A stretch of DNA of 64,000 nt, taken from contig NZ_FQVA01000006.1 of assembly GCF_900129095.1 (NCBI RefSeq), forward strand, positions 62,001 through 126,000. The letters run 5' to 3'. Below are positions 28,548-36,381 of the stretch, in pieces. This DNA is from Microbulbifer donghaiensis. Its GTDB lineage: Bacteria; Pseudomonadota; Gammaproteobacteria; Pseudomonadales; Cellvibrionaceae. Position numbers and translations under genes: made by a program. Each line of letters opens with the position of its first letter. The first letter of the stretch is position 1. Under the pieces are notes generated by a model, which worked only from the letters and a program-made list of their open reading frames with translations, searched no databases and had not been told where the DNA came from.

Positions 28548-29803
28548 ACAGCTTGAGAGCGTTATATCCGCTGGCCGTGGCCCTGACGGTGTCGGGGCAG
28601 GTTGTGGCCCAGGAGGAAGCCACCGGCGAATGGGAGGAGTGGGACAACTGGGAGGAGGGCTCGGCGGAGGAGGAAAAATCCTTGCCGCTGCACGGCTTCC
28701 TGGAACAGTCCTGGGGGCAGCGCACGCAAACCGATCCGCTGCTCGACGACGGTACCCTGGCCGACAGCCGCGCGCGCCTGGAGTGGACGCCCTCCGCGGC
28801 TCGGGTGCAGTTCAAGCTCAATGGGGATCTGTACTACGACGGGGTCACCGCCGATTGGGAAGCGGAAGTCCGCGAAGCCAGCGCGCTGTATTCGCCGGCG
28901 GCGAATATCGACCTGAAGCTGGGGCGCCAGCCACTGACCTGGGGCACCGGTGACTACCTGTTTATCAACGATCAGTTCGCCAAGGACTGGCAGTCGTTTT
29001 TCAGCGGGCGCGACGACGAATATCTGAAGGCGCCGCAGGATGCGCTGCGCGCAAGTTGGTACGGGACGGGCGTCAACCTCGAACTGGTGTGGATGCCCAG
29101 GTTTACGCCGGACCGCTCTATCAATGGCGAGCGCTTCTCCTTCTTTTCACCGCAGTTGGGCCAACAGATAGCAGCGGACTTCTCCGTGGATAAACCCTCC
29201 GCAGACGAGGTGGCGGCGCGGGTTTTCTGGCGCAGGAACAGCAGTGAGTTCGCGCTATACGGATACCAGGGGTACCAGGGCACACCGGATATGCACCCGG
29301 TCGCCGGGCCCGTGCATCCGCGCCTAAACGTCTGGGGCGGCAGCCTGCGCCGGCCGCTGGCCGGAGGCCTGTTCAATATCGAAGTTGGCTATCTGGACAA
29401 CCAGTACACGCCCGACCAGTGGCGCGCGCTCGTCGGCTACGAGCGGGAACTGATCACCAACCTTACCGCCGGCGGACAGTTGTATCTGGAGCGCTATGAC
29501 AGCGAGCCGCAACCCTCGCAGTTTGCGACGCCGCCGGAATACCTGCCGGCGCGCAGCCGCAGCGTGGTGACCACGCGGCTAACTTACAGCGCTATGCGCG
29601 GCACGCTTATCTGGTCGCTGTTCGCCTTTCATTCTCCCAGCGATAGGGACGGTTACCTGCGCCCGAGCGTCGACTGGCGATACAGTGACAAATGGCAGTG
29701 GACCCTGGGGGGCAACCTTTTTTATGGCCGTGAAGATTACACCTTCTTCGGCCAGTTTGATCGCGCAGACAATGTCTACCTGCGCCTGAAGTACAGCTTT
29801 TAA
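28544..29803 (+). CDS. Outer-membrane beta-barrel protein partnered with RND exporter
   Basis: 419 residues with a signal peptide (LAVALTVSGQVVAQ), an acidic Trp-rich stretch (GEWEEWDNWEEG) after cleavage and an all-beta body ending in YLRLKYSF, the terminal aromatic typical of outer-membrane barrels. LKLGRQPLTWGTGDYLF and strands of alternating hydrophobicity resemble DUF1302/alginate-export-type porins. It overlaps the preceding gene by 4 nt (ATGA), so translation is coupled. Inferred role: outer-membrane part of the RND/LolA-like export route. Confidence 0.8.
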   Translation: MNSLRALYPLAVALTVSGQVVAQEEATGEWEEWDNWEEGSAEEEKSLPLHGFLEQSWGQRTQTDPLLDDGTLADSRARLEWTPSAARVQFKLNGDLYYDGVTADWEAEVREASALYSPAANIDLKLGRQPLTWGTGDYLFINDQFAKDWQSFFSGRDDEYLKAPQDALRASWYGTGVNLELVWMPRFTPDRSINGERFSFFSPQLGQQIAADFSVDKPSADEVAARVFWRRNSSEFALYGYQGYQGTPDMHPVAGPVHPRLNVWGGSLRRPLAGGLFNIEVGYLDNQYTPDQWRALVGYERELITNLTAGGQLYLERYDSEPQPSQFATPPEYLPARSRSVVTTRLTYSAMRGTLIWSLFAFHSPSDRDGYLRPSVDWRYSDKWQWTLGGNLFYGREDYTFFGQFDRADNVYLRLKYSF

Positions 29804-29830
29804 CTCTCGATGGGAAAATGGAGAAAATCT

Positions 29831-30064
29831 ATGTCAACTGAACGTGCTACTTTTGTTTTCGCCGGCGTAATGCTGTTGGTTTCCGTGGCGCTGACCCAGC
29901 TTGTGCACCCCAACTGGTTCTGGTTCAGCATTTTTATCGGTGCCAACATGATTCAGAGTGCCTTCACCGGCTTCTGTCCAGCGACCCGGGTGATGAAAAT
30001 GCTCGGTATACGCAGTGAAGCTGAGATTGCCTGTGTGGCCGGGAAAAACCCTGCGGTCCGGTGA
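29831..30064 (+). CDS. YgaP-type transmembrane protein (DUF2892)
   Basis: 77 residues from ATG 29831, which has GGAGA 10 nt upstream. Two membrane segments (VFAGVMLLVSVALTQLV and FWFSIFIGANMIQSAF) and the family motif TGFCPATRVMKMLGI with a conserved Cys. In E. coli YgaP this domain is fused behind a rhodanese; here the two are separate neighbouring genes, 54 nt apart. Probably places sulfurtransferase chemistry at the membrane or moves sulfur species. Confidence 0.87.
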   Translation: MSTERATFVFAGVMLLVSVALTQLVHPNWFWFSIFIGANMIQSAFTGFCPATRVMKMLGIRSEAEIACVAGKNPAVR

Positions 30065-30118
30065 ATTGTGGTTTTCAGTCAGGGATTTAAAAAGGTATTG
30101 AACGAAAAGGTGTCTCAC

Positions 30119-30472
30119 ATGATTAAAACAATTGCGGAAATAGTGGGGCCGGCCAAGGCCCAGTGCAATCTGGTATCGGCCGAGGAGGCAGCGGCGATCA
30201 AGGCGCAGGCGCCGGACACATTGATACTTGATGTGCGGGAACCAGCCGAGGCGGAGAAGCTGAAAACGGAAGGGAGCGTCAACATTCCCCGCGGCATTTT
30301 GGAAATGAAAATTGGTGAAGTGGCCACAAGCTCCGACCAGCCGATTCTCATTCACTGCGCCACTGGCGGGCGTGCTGCGCTGTCGGCGGTTGCCCTCGCC
30401 AATATGGGCTATACCAATGTCAGGGTGATCGACGCCGACTGCGAGTCGGTAGCAGCCTGTCTGCACTGCTGA
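30119..30472 (+). CDS. Rhodanese-like sulfurtransferase
   Basis: 117 residues from ATG 30119 with AAAGGTG upstream. A single rhodanese domain: LILDVREPAEAEKL, then active loop HCATGGRAALSAVAL with the persulfide-carrying Cys and the six-residue loop CATGGR usual for sulfurtransferases. The C-terminus is unusual in carrying three more Cys (DADCESVAACLHC), possibly a resolving or metal-binding pair. It closes the RND-LolA-barrel-DUF2892 run and probably transfers persulfide sulfur from or to glutathione. Confidence 0.9.
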   Translation: MIKTIAEIVGPAKAQCNLVSAEEAAAIKAQAPDTLILDVREPAEAEKLKTEGSVNIPRGILEMKIGEVATSSDQPILIHCATGGRAALSAVALANMGYTNVRVIDADCESVAACLHC

Positions 30473-30909
30473 GCAAGGCGTATTTACTTCCGGGAGGTGA
30501 GCGGAATGCGCATCTCCCATACCTTCATATCGACTGCGCGTAAAAGCGCTGGAGCAGGCCGTGCAGCAGCCCTGACAGGCGGGGATCTGCACATACTTGC
30601 CCGCGCGGCGACTAAACCTTCCCGACACTGTACTCCCAATTACTGAGACAGAGAGACCGGTGGATGCCCAGCGTTTGCCTCAGCTCGCTACCGCAGGGTT
30701 CCCGATCACTTGGCCCGCTCAGTATCGGGAGGCCGTCCCGATTTCCCGGCGTGCGCAGTAACAGGGTGGTTTCCCCTGAAGAAGAGCGCCGCTATTCCTG
30801 GGGGGGAGTGGCTGGATTCTCTGGCAGCAGCGGGGTATTGCTTAGAATATTAGGTTTTGCTAATATGTCTGTGTGAATTGAGTGCAATCTCGAAATGAGA
30901 GGAATGTCT
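30473..30909. other. Intergenic region before the dioxygenase gene
   Basis: 437 nt. It holds a hairpin ATCGGGA/TCCCGAT (30724-30730 with 30736-30742, 5-nt loop) that may end the upstream operon, and the promoter-operator at 30838-30866 described separately. A 70-codon open frame at 30664-30876 has low-complexity Ser/Arg composition and spans the promoter, so it is not taken as a gene. Confidence 0.6.
30838..30866 (+). promoter_or_regulatory. Promoter with embedded TTAG-N6-CTAA operator
   Basis: -35 TTGCTT (30838-30843), 17-nt spacer, -10 TAATAT (30861-30866). The palindrome ATTAG (30849-30853)-GTTTTG-CTAAT (30860-30864) fills the spacer and runs into the -10, an arrangement that gives simple steric repression. 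Same operator type as at 24657 and 25115-25183. Confidence 0.82.
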
Positions 30910-31788
30910 ATGTCCGTCAGTGCCGTTCGTACCCAAGTACAGTCTTTCCTAGATACGGATACCGAAACCTGGAGCTATGTGGTGTACGACCGCGAAGGCG
31001 GCACTGCGGCGGTAGTCGATACGGTCCTCAACTTTGACGCCGCCTCGGGGCGCACCAGTACGGAGGGCGCCGAAGAGATAGTGGCCTTCGTACGCGAGAA
31101 AAACCTGACCGTCGAATGGATTCTCGAGACGCACGCCCACGCCGACCACCTGTCCGCGGCACCGTTTGTCCGCGATCAACTCGGCGGCAAGATCGCGATC
31201 GGCGAGCAGATTTGTCAGGTGCAGAACATCTTCCGCAATGTGTTCAACCTTGAAAAAGAGTTCCTGGTGGACGGCAGCCAGTTCGATCACCTGTTCGCCG
31301 ATGGCGAGACCTTCAATGTCGGCGACCTGGATGCCCGTGTGATCTATGCACCGGGCCACACGCCGGCGGACATGGCGTGGCTGATTGGCGATGCGCTGTT
31401 TGTCGGTGATACGCTGTTTATGCCGGACGTAGGCAGCGCCCGTTGCGACTTCCCCGGTGGCGATGCCGCAACCCTGTACCGCTCGGTGCAGAAGCTGCTG
31501 GCGTTGCCGGAAGAGACGCGCATGTTTATGTGTCACGACTATCCGCCGTCTGATGCGCGCGAGCACCAGTGTGAAACCACGGTGGGGGAGCAGAAACGCG
31601 ATAACATCCACCTGCGCGACGGGGTCAGTGAGGCAGAGTTTGTCGCCATGCGCAGCGAGCGCGATGCAACCCTGGCGATGCCGCGGCTGATTATTCCGTC
31701 CATCCAGGTCAATATTCGCGCGGGGGAGATGCCGCCGGCAGAAGATAACGGCACTGTTTATCTGAAGGTGCCGATCAACGCCCTGTAA
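30910..31788 (+). CDS. ETHE1/Blh-like persulfide dioxygenase (metallo-beta-lactamase fold)
   Basis: 292-residue MBL-fold iron protein that, in the ETHE1 family, oxidises glutathione persulfide to sulfite with O2. Metal ligands: LETHAHADHLSAAPF (HxHxDH), APGHTPADMAW, FVGDTLFMPDVGSARCDFPGG with the bridging Asp, and MCHDYPP. The DVGSARCDFPGG segment is characteristic of ETHE1/Blh enzymes rather than glyoxalase II. ATG 30910 is best placed after AGAGGA (30898-30903). It is followed by a DUF442 gene, the two being fused in BigR-regulated Blh proteins of Agrobacterium and Xylella. Confidence 0.92.
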   Translation: MSVSAVRTQVQSFLDTDTETWSYVVYDREGGTAAVVDTVLNFDAASGRTSTEGAEEIVAFVREKNLTVEWILETHAHADHLSAAPFVRDQLGGKIAIGEQICQVQNIFRNVFNLEKEFLVDGSQFDHLFADGETFNVGDLDARVIYAPGHTPADMAWLIGDALFVGDTLFMPDVGSARCDFPGGDAATLYRSVQKLLALPEETRMFMCHDYPPSDAREHQCETTVGEQKRDNIHLRDGVSEAEFVAMRSERDATLAMPRLIIPSIQVNIRAGEMPPAEDNGTVYLKVPINAL

Positions 31789-31819
31789 GGTGTTGCCTAA
31801 TTTAACCAGGTGGAAATAT

Positions 31820-32236
31820 ATGGATATCAAGAGACTCGACGATCAGGTCACTGTGTCCGAACAGTTCAGCGGTGCCGCCATGGCACAGCTGGCCCAGTCC
31901 GGCGTCAAGGTGGTGGTGTGTAACCGCCCGGAAGGCGAGAGCGAAGATCAGCCGACGCACGCGGCGATGGAGACGGCGGCCGAGGAAAACGGCATGGAGT
32001 ATGTGGTTATTCCGTTCGCGCGTGGCCAGATGACACTAGCGCACTGCCAACAGTTTGCCGAGCTGCTGGCGCGCGGCGATAAAGTGCATGCCTTCTGCCG
32101 CACCGGCAATCGTTCGTGCAATCTCTGGGCCGGCGCGCGCATATTGGACGGGGCGGACAAGAAAGCGCTGCTCGGCTGCGCTCGCGCCGCCGGTTTCGAT
32201 GTCAGCGGTGTGTTGGTGGCAATCGATCCCGAGTAG
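31820..32236 (+). CDS. DUF442 / TIGR01244 family sulfurtransferase-like protein
   Basis: 138 residues from ATG 31820 (AGGTGG upstream). Dual-specificity phosphatase-like fold with the active loop HAFCRTGNRSCNLWAGAR, a Cys-x5-Arg signature, and the N-terminal VVVCNRPEGESEDQPTH typical of DUF442. In Blh proteins this domain is fused in front of the persulfide dioxygenase and shows rhodanese-like sulfur transfer. Here it is a separate gene 31 nt downstream of the dioxygenase, so the pair is presumably one operon and one reaction unit. Confidence 0.88.
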   Translation: MDIKRLDDQVTVSEQFSGAAMAQLAQSGVKVVVCNRPEGESEDQPTHAAMETAAEENGMEYVVIPFARGQMTLAHCQQFAELLARGDKVHAFCRTGNRSCNLWAGARILDGADKKALLGCARAAGFDVSGVLVAIDPE

Positions 32237-32281
32237 GGGGATTGCTGTTCCCTCGAATTGCGGAAGTAACGGAAGTCATTG

Positions 32282-34009
32282 ATGCGCGCTCTCGCCAGCT
32301 ATCTCCCTATTTTTGCGTCGCTGCGGTCTTATGATCGGCAGACGCTGAGCCGCGACCTGTTGGCCGCGGTGATCGTTACGATCATGCTGATACCGCAGTC
32401 GCTGGCCTATGCCTTGCTCGCCGGGTTGCCGGCGCAGGTGGGTCTCTATGCGAGTATCGTGCCGCTGCTGGCCTACGCAGTGACCGGCACCAGCCGCGCC
32501 CTGTCGGTGGGGCCGGTCGCGGTTGCGTCTTTGATGAGTGCCGCGGCACTGAGCGAGGTGGCAATTGCCGGCACCGCAGATTATCTGGTGGCAGCGGCGG
32601 TGCTGGCGCTGCTGTCCGGGCTGTTTCTGACATTGATGGGGGTGTTGCGCCTCGGCTTTCTCGCCAACTTTCTCTCGCACCCGGTGATTTCCGGATTTAT
32701 TACCGCTTCCGGCCTGCTGATTGCACTGAGCCAGTTGAAGCACCTGCTGGGTGTCAGCGCCAACGGCGACAACCTGCCGCACCTGCTCAATTCCCTGCTG
32801 GAAAATATCAGTAGCATCAATTCCTATGCGCTGCTCACCGGTATCGCAGTGGTTGTGTTTCTGTACTGGTCGCGTTCCGGTGCGTCACGACTGCTGCAGC
32901 GCTGGTCCGTGCACCCGGATACCGCCGGTATCCTGGTCAAGGCCGCCCCGGTGGTCGGTGTTATTGCGACGATTGTCGTAGCGGTGCTGTTCGATTTCGA
33001 GGGCAAACAGGTGGCGCTGGTCGGCACTGTACCTTCGGGCCTGCCGACGCTGCAGTTGCCGGTTATTTCCCGGGAGCTGATCGAAGCGCTGATAATGCCG
33101 GCGATCATGATTTCGATCATCGGTTACGTGGAATCGGTTTCCGTCGGCAAGACCCTGGCGGCCAAGCGACGCCAGAAAATCGACGTGAACCAGGAATTGA
33201 TCGGCCTGGGTGCAGCCAACGTGGGCGCGGGTTTTTCTGGCGCCTTTCCGGTCACCGGCGGCTTCTCTCGTTCCGTGGTCAACTTCGACGCGGGTGCCGA
33301 GACGCAGATGGCGAGTGTGTTTACCGCTGCCGGCATTGCGCTGGCCTCGATATTCCTGACGCCGTTCCTGTACTACCTGCCGAAGGCCACCCTCGCGGCC
33401 ACCATTATCGTGGCGGTGCTGTCGCTGGTGGACTTCTCGATCTTGAAAAAGACCTGGAAGTTTTCCCGCAGCGATTTTTTCGCCGTAGTCATCACAATCG
33501 TGGTCACGCTGCTGTTTGGTGTCGAGGCGGGTGTGTCCTGCGGTGTGGCCGCCTCGATCGCACTGTTCCTGTACCGCACTTCGCGGCCGCATATTGCCGA
33601 AGTGGGTCTGGTTGAGGGGACGGAGCATTTCCGCAATATCAAGCGGCACAAGGTGCTCACCGTGCCGGAAATCCTGACCATTCGCGTCGACGAGAGCCTG
33701 ATGTTCTCCAATGCCGCCTTCCTGGAAGATCGGATTTACGAAGATCTGGCCAACAACAAGCGCGTGCGCCAGGTGATTCTGATGTGCAGTGCCATCAACG
33801 AGATCGACTGGAGTGCCCTCGAGGTGATTGAGGCATTAAACAGTCAGTTGGCGGAGCTGGGCATTGTGCTGCACCTGTCCGAGGTCAAGGGGCCGGTGAT
33901 GGATGCGCTGCAGCGCAGTGGATTTCTGGAGCACCTGTCGGGCAATGTCTACCTGACCCAGTTCCAGGCCTTCAGCGAGGCGCGCCGGGCAGTGGTTGCC
34001 GCGGTCTAG
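32282..34009 (+). CDS. SulP-family inorganic anion transporter with STAS domain (copy 2)
   Basis: 575 residues from ATG 32282, preceded by GGAAG at 32271-32275. Same architecture as copy 1: AAVIVTIMLIPQSLAYALLAGL near the N-terminus (family SulP signature), about 12 membrane segments, then STAS with LTIRVDESLMFSNAAFLED and VILMCSAINEIDWSALEV. It ends the dioxygenase-DUF442 operon 45 nt after DUF442. Likely exports or imports sulfite/sulfate generated by persulfide oxidation; substrate inferred from context only. Confidence 0.9.
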   Translation: MRALASYLPIFASLRSYDRQTLSRDLLAAVIVTIMLIPQSLAYALLAGLPAQVGLYASIVPLLAYAVTGTSRALSVGPVAVASLMSAAALSEVAIAGTADYLVAAAVLALLSGLFLTLMGVLRLGFLANFLSHPVISGFITASGLLIALSQLKHLLGVSANGDNLPHLLNSLLENISSINSYALLTGIAVVVFLYWSRSGASRLLQRWSVHPDTAGILVKAAPVVGVIATIVVAVLFDFEGKQVALVGTVPSGLPTLQLPVISRELIEALIMPAIMISIIGYVESVSVGKTLAAKRRQKIDVNQELIGLGAANVGAGFSGAFPVTGGFSRSVVNFDAGAETQMASVFTAAGIALASIFLTPFLYYLPKATLAATIIVAVLSLVDFSILKKTWKFSRSDFFAVVITIVVTLLFGVEAGVSCGVAASIALFLYRTSRPHIAEVGLVEGTEHFRNIKRHKVLTVPEILTIRVDESLMFSNAAFLEDRIYEDLANNKRVRQVILMCSAINEIDWSALEVIEALNSQLAELGIVLHLSEVKGPVMDALQRSGFLEHLSGNVYLTQFQAFSEARRAVVAAV

Positions 34010-34018
34010 GCCGCGGCA
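33997..34018. other. Hairpin across the SulP copy 2 stop codon
   Basis: TGCCGCGG (33997-34004) and CCGCGGCA (34011-34018) form an 8-bp perfect stem; the loop TCTAGG includes the TAG stop. It sits at the junction with the convergent GNAT gene that ends at 34020. No T-run follows. Confidence 0.4.
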
Positions 34019-34019
34019 G

Positions 34020-34505
34020 TCACAGCAGACACTGCCAGTAGCCGACATCGATCCAGCGGTCGAACTTGTGGCCGACTTCCTTGAAGTGGGCGACCTTCTC
34101 CATACCGAATTTTTCATGCAGCGCGACGCTGGCGCTGTTGGGCAGGGCGATACCGCAGATGACCGTGTGGATGTCCCGCTGTTGCAGTTGATCGAACAGG
34201 GCCCTGTAGAGGCTGGAGCCCAGGCCGCGCCCGTGCGCCTCTTTGTCTAAATAGACCGTCGCCTCGACGGAGTTGCGATAGGCCGCCCGGCTGCGCCACA
34301 GGGTGGCATAGGCGTAACCGGCAATCCGCTGCTCCTCCTCGGCAACCAGCCACGGCAGACCGACGCCGGCCACATCGCCGATGCGGCCGGCCATTTCTGC
34401 GGCGGATACCGGTTCCGTTTCGAAGGTGATCACGGTGTGGCGGATATAGTGGTTGTAGATATCCGCAATCTGGCCGGCGTCTTCAGCTCGAGCGAATCGG
34501 ATCAT
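34020..34505 (-). CDS. GNAT N-acetyltransferase, phosphinothricin acetyltransferase-like
   Basis: 161 residues. Starts MIRFARAEDAGQIADIYNHYI and has FETEPVSAAEMAGRI and the acetyl-CoA loop HGRGLGSSLYRALFDQL followed by ALPNSASVALHEKFGMEKVAHF, all usual for the PAT/MddA group, which acetylates methionine derivatives or herbicide-like amino acids. Its ATG lies 23 nt inside the end of the upstream hydrolase gene in another frame, implying coupled translation. The natural substrate is unknown. Confidence 0.88.
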   Translation of the reverse strand: MIRFARAEDAGQIADIYNHYIRHTVITFETEPVSAAEMAGRIGDVAGVGLPWLVAEEEQRIAGYAYATLWRSRAAYRNSVEATVYLDKEAHGRGLGSSLYRALFDQLQQRDIHTVICGIALPNSASVALHEKFGMEKVAHFKEVGHKFDRWIDVGYWQCLL

Positions 34506-35319
34506 TTCTGTGCTCGGTCATGGCTGTCTGGCGGCCGCGCAGAAATTGGAGCATGGCCGCGGTAACCGCTTTGGGCTGTTCGAGGGAGGACAGGTGTCCC
34601 GCTTGCTTGACGATCTCCAGCGAGGCGTTGGGCAGTCGCTCAGCCAGGCTGATCGAGCAGGGTGGGGGCAGGGAAAGATCCTCCTCGCCGACGAGCACCA
34701 GGGCCGCTTGCGGTATATCGCCGAGGCGGGTCTTGAGTGAGTCCCGCTGGCATAGGGCGTCGACCATATTCGCGATGGAGACCAGCGGCATGGTCGCGAA
34801 TTTGTCCTTCCAGTGTCGCACCAGCTCCGGCTGAGTCTGCAGAGTGTGCTGCCCGAACATCAGCTTGGAGACCTTGGGCAGCAGCGGCTTGATGCCGAAC
34901 AGCTTGGCGGCGGCCACCATGGCCTTGTACTTGAATTTCTTGAAGCCGGTCTCGGTGCCGGCGTGGCTGTCGAGCAGCATCAGGGCGGAGACACGATCTG
35001 GCACCGTCAGCGCGGCGCGCAGGGCGATCATGCCGCCGATCGACAGGCCGGCCCAGGTTGCGCTCGCTATGCCCTCGTTATCCATTACCGCGACCACATC
35101 CTCTACCAGATCGTAAATATCCAGCGGCCGATCTGCAGCGCTCGACTGTCCGTGGCCGCGAATATCGATATTGATCACCCGGTAGTGTTCGCTCAGCGGC
35201 CCTACCTGCTCGCGCCACATCTCGCCGTCGCAGAGGAAGCTGTGCAGCAGTAGCAGCGCTGGGCCGGAACCACTGATTTCGTAATAGATCTCGTTACTGC
35301 CGTTAAGTGCTGTGGACAT
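34483..35319 (-). CDS. Alpha/beta hydrolase
   Basis: 278 residues, classical fold: oxyanion HSFLCDGEMWREQV, IDIRGHGQSS, nucleophile elbow AGLSIGGMIALR, acid in VLVGEEDLSLPPP and catalytic His in KQAGHLSSLEQP. Overall layout is like 3-oxoadipate enol-lactonase (PcaD) but no protocatechuate genes are near, so the name is not transferred. Forms an overlapping pair with the GNAT gene. Confidence 0.87.
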   Translation of the reverse strand: MSTALNGSNEIYYEISGSGPALLLLHSFLCDGEMWREQVGPLSEHYRVINIDIRGHGQSSAADRPLDIYDLVEDVVAVMDNEGIASATWAGLSIGGMIALRAALTVPDRVSALMLLDSHAGTETGFKKFKYKAMVAAAKLFGIKPLLPKVSKLMFGQHTLQTQPELVRHWKDKFATMPLVSIANMVDALCQRDSLKTRLGDIPQAALVLVGEEDLSLPPPCSISLAERLPNASLEIVKQAGHLSSLEQPKAVTAAMLQFLRGRQTAMTEHRNDPIRSS

Positions 35320-35426
35320 GGTTTCCTGTTGGCTCGATTCTTAGAATTGTGGCGTAACGATGTACCTTGCCTTTATCGCAGTCAACCGGAATGTATTCGA
35401 TCGAGACTGGAAGCCTCCAGAAGACC

Positions 35427-35708
35427 TCAAAAAACAAACTGCTTGTCCAGTACGAAAAATTGCACCGATTCCGGTTTGACGCCGTCAAATTTAACGGCAT
35501 CGCCGGCGCTTTCTGATTTAAGTACCTGAAAGAAAGCGTCGATGTCGCTGACTTCCGCGCACAGGACTACACGGTTGTTATCCTCGAGCATCGTGTACTC
35601 ATATTTACCCTGAATGGTTTGCTGGCGATACAGTTCGCCATGTGTTTTGAAATGCTTCTCCCATTTGGGGAGGTCTTCGACCTCAATGGTGACGACAATC
35701 TTTTTCAC
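35427..35708 (-). CDS. Small conserved protein of unknown function
   Basis: 93 residues from GTG 35708 (KKIVVTIEVEDLPKWEKHF), with GGAG just upstream; the frame is open 29 codons earlier but that part is not conserved-looking. The sequence alternates strands and helices (YTMLEDNNRVVLCAEVSDIDAFFQVLKS) like small ferredoxin-like or ABM-type folds. No enzyme motif. Single gene between the hydrolase and a membrane protein. Confidence 0.68.
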   Translation of the reverse strand: MKKIVVTIEVEDLPKWEKHFKTHGELYRQQTIQGKYEYTMLEDNNRVVLCAEVSDIDAFFQVLKSESAGDAVKFDGVKPESVQFFVLDKQFVF

Positions 35709-35847
35709 GTGCACTCCGATAAAGCGGCAATTGCAGGATGCGATATCGCGATGGGAGGGTTCGGCGGTGGCCCCGGAAGAGTCTCCGCTGCGCACATCGG
35801 CAGCCTGCCCAGTAAAGTGCGCGCGGACGGGAATCTAGGCGCGGGCA

Positions 35848-36297
35848 CTATAGGCCGACGGTGCGCCAGGCGCGGCGGCGGACGTAGATATAAGCGGCCA
35901 TACACCAGTCATAGGCGATGCAAAACACTCCGTAAGCCATGGGGATCTCGGTAAGCCGGTCAGTGCCAATCTCCACGGTCGTATAAACAGGAAGTTCATG
36001 GAACAGGTCCCAAACGCCGTGAAGAAGATACCCGGCGATCAGCCAGGCGGGAATACGGCAGCCCAGCACTCCGAACAGGGTAAACAGCGCGACAGCGACC
36101 GCTTCCAGTGGCCAGGCTCTCGGGTTATCGAAATAGGCCGTGAAGGCCAGGTAGAAGGCCGCGATCAGCACCAGGAAGAGACCGTAAAAAATCTGTTCCG
36201 CGCGCATTGGCAACAGTTTTCTGACGATTGCGATGGTACCCGCGGCCGCCATAAGGCCGATACTGATGTAGAGGACAACGATTACCGCCAGGGCCAT
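35848..36297 (-). CDS. Small integral membrane protein, DUF6010-like
   Basis: 149 residues, four to five hydrophobic segments: VIVVLYISIGLMAAAGTIAIV, FYGLFLVLIAAFYLAFTAYF, AVAVALFTLFGVLGC, AWLIAGYLLHGVWDLFHEL and a C-terminal FCIAYDWCMAAYIYV. HGVWDLFHEL with its two His and Asp recalls DUF6010 proteins; the assignment is from memory. Function unknown. Confidence 0.68.
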   Translation of the reverse strand: MALAVIVVLYISIGLMAAAGTIAIVRKLLPMRAEQIFYGLFLVLIAAFYLAFTAYFDNPRAWPLEAVAVALFTLFGVLGCRIPAWLIAGYLLHGVWDLFHELPVYTTVEIGTDRLTEIPMAYGVFCIAYDWCMAAYIYVRRRAWRTVGL

Positions 36298-36381
36298 ATC
36301 ACTCTCACTTGCATCAGCGCCGTGGTCTGCTTCTGTGGTGTTTTGTGTGTCTAGACTCCCGCTGCCAGATCGGCTCCCACA

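Noticed and set aside
30664-30876. 70-codon frame before the dioxygenase
   Set aside because: Low-complexity Ser/Arg sequence spanning the promoter and operator.
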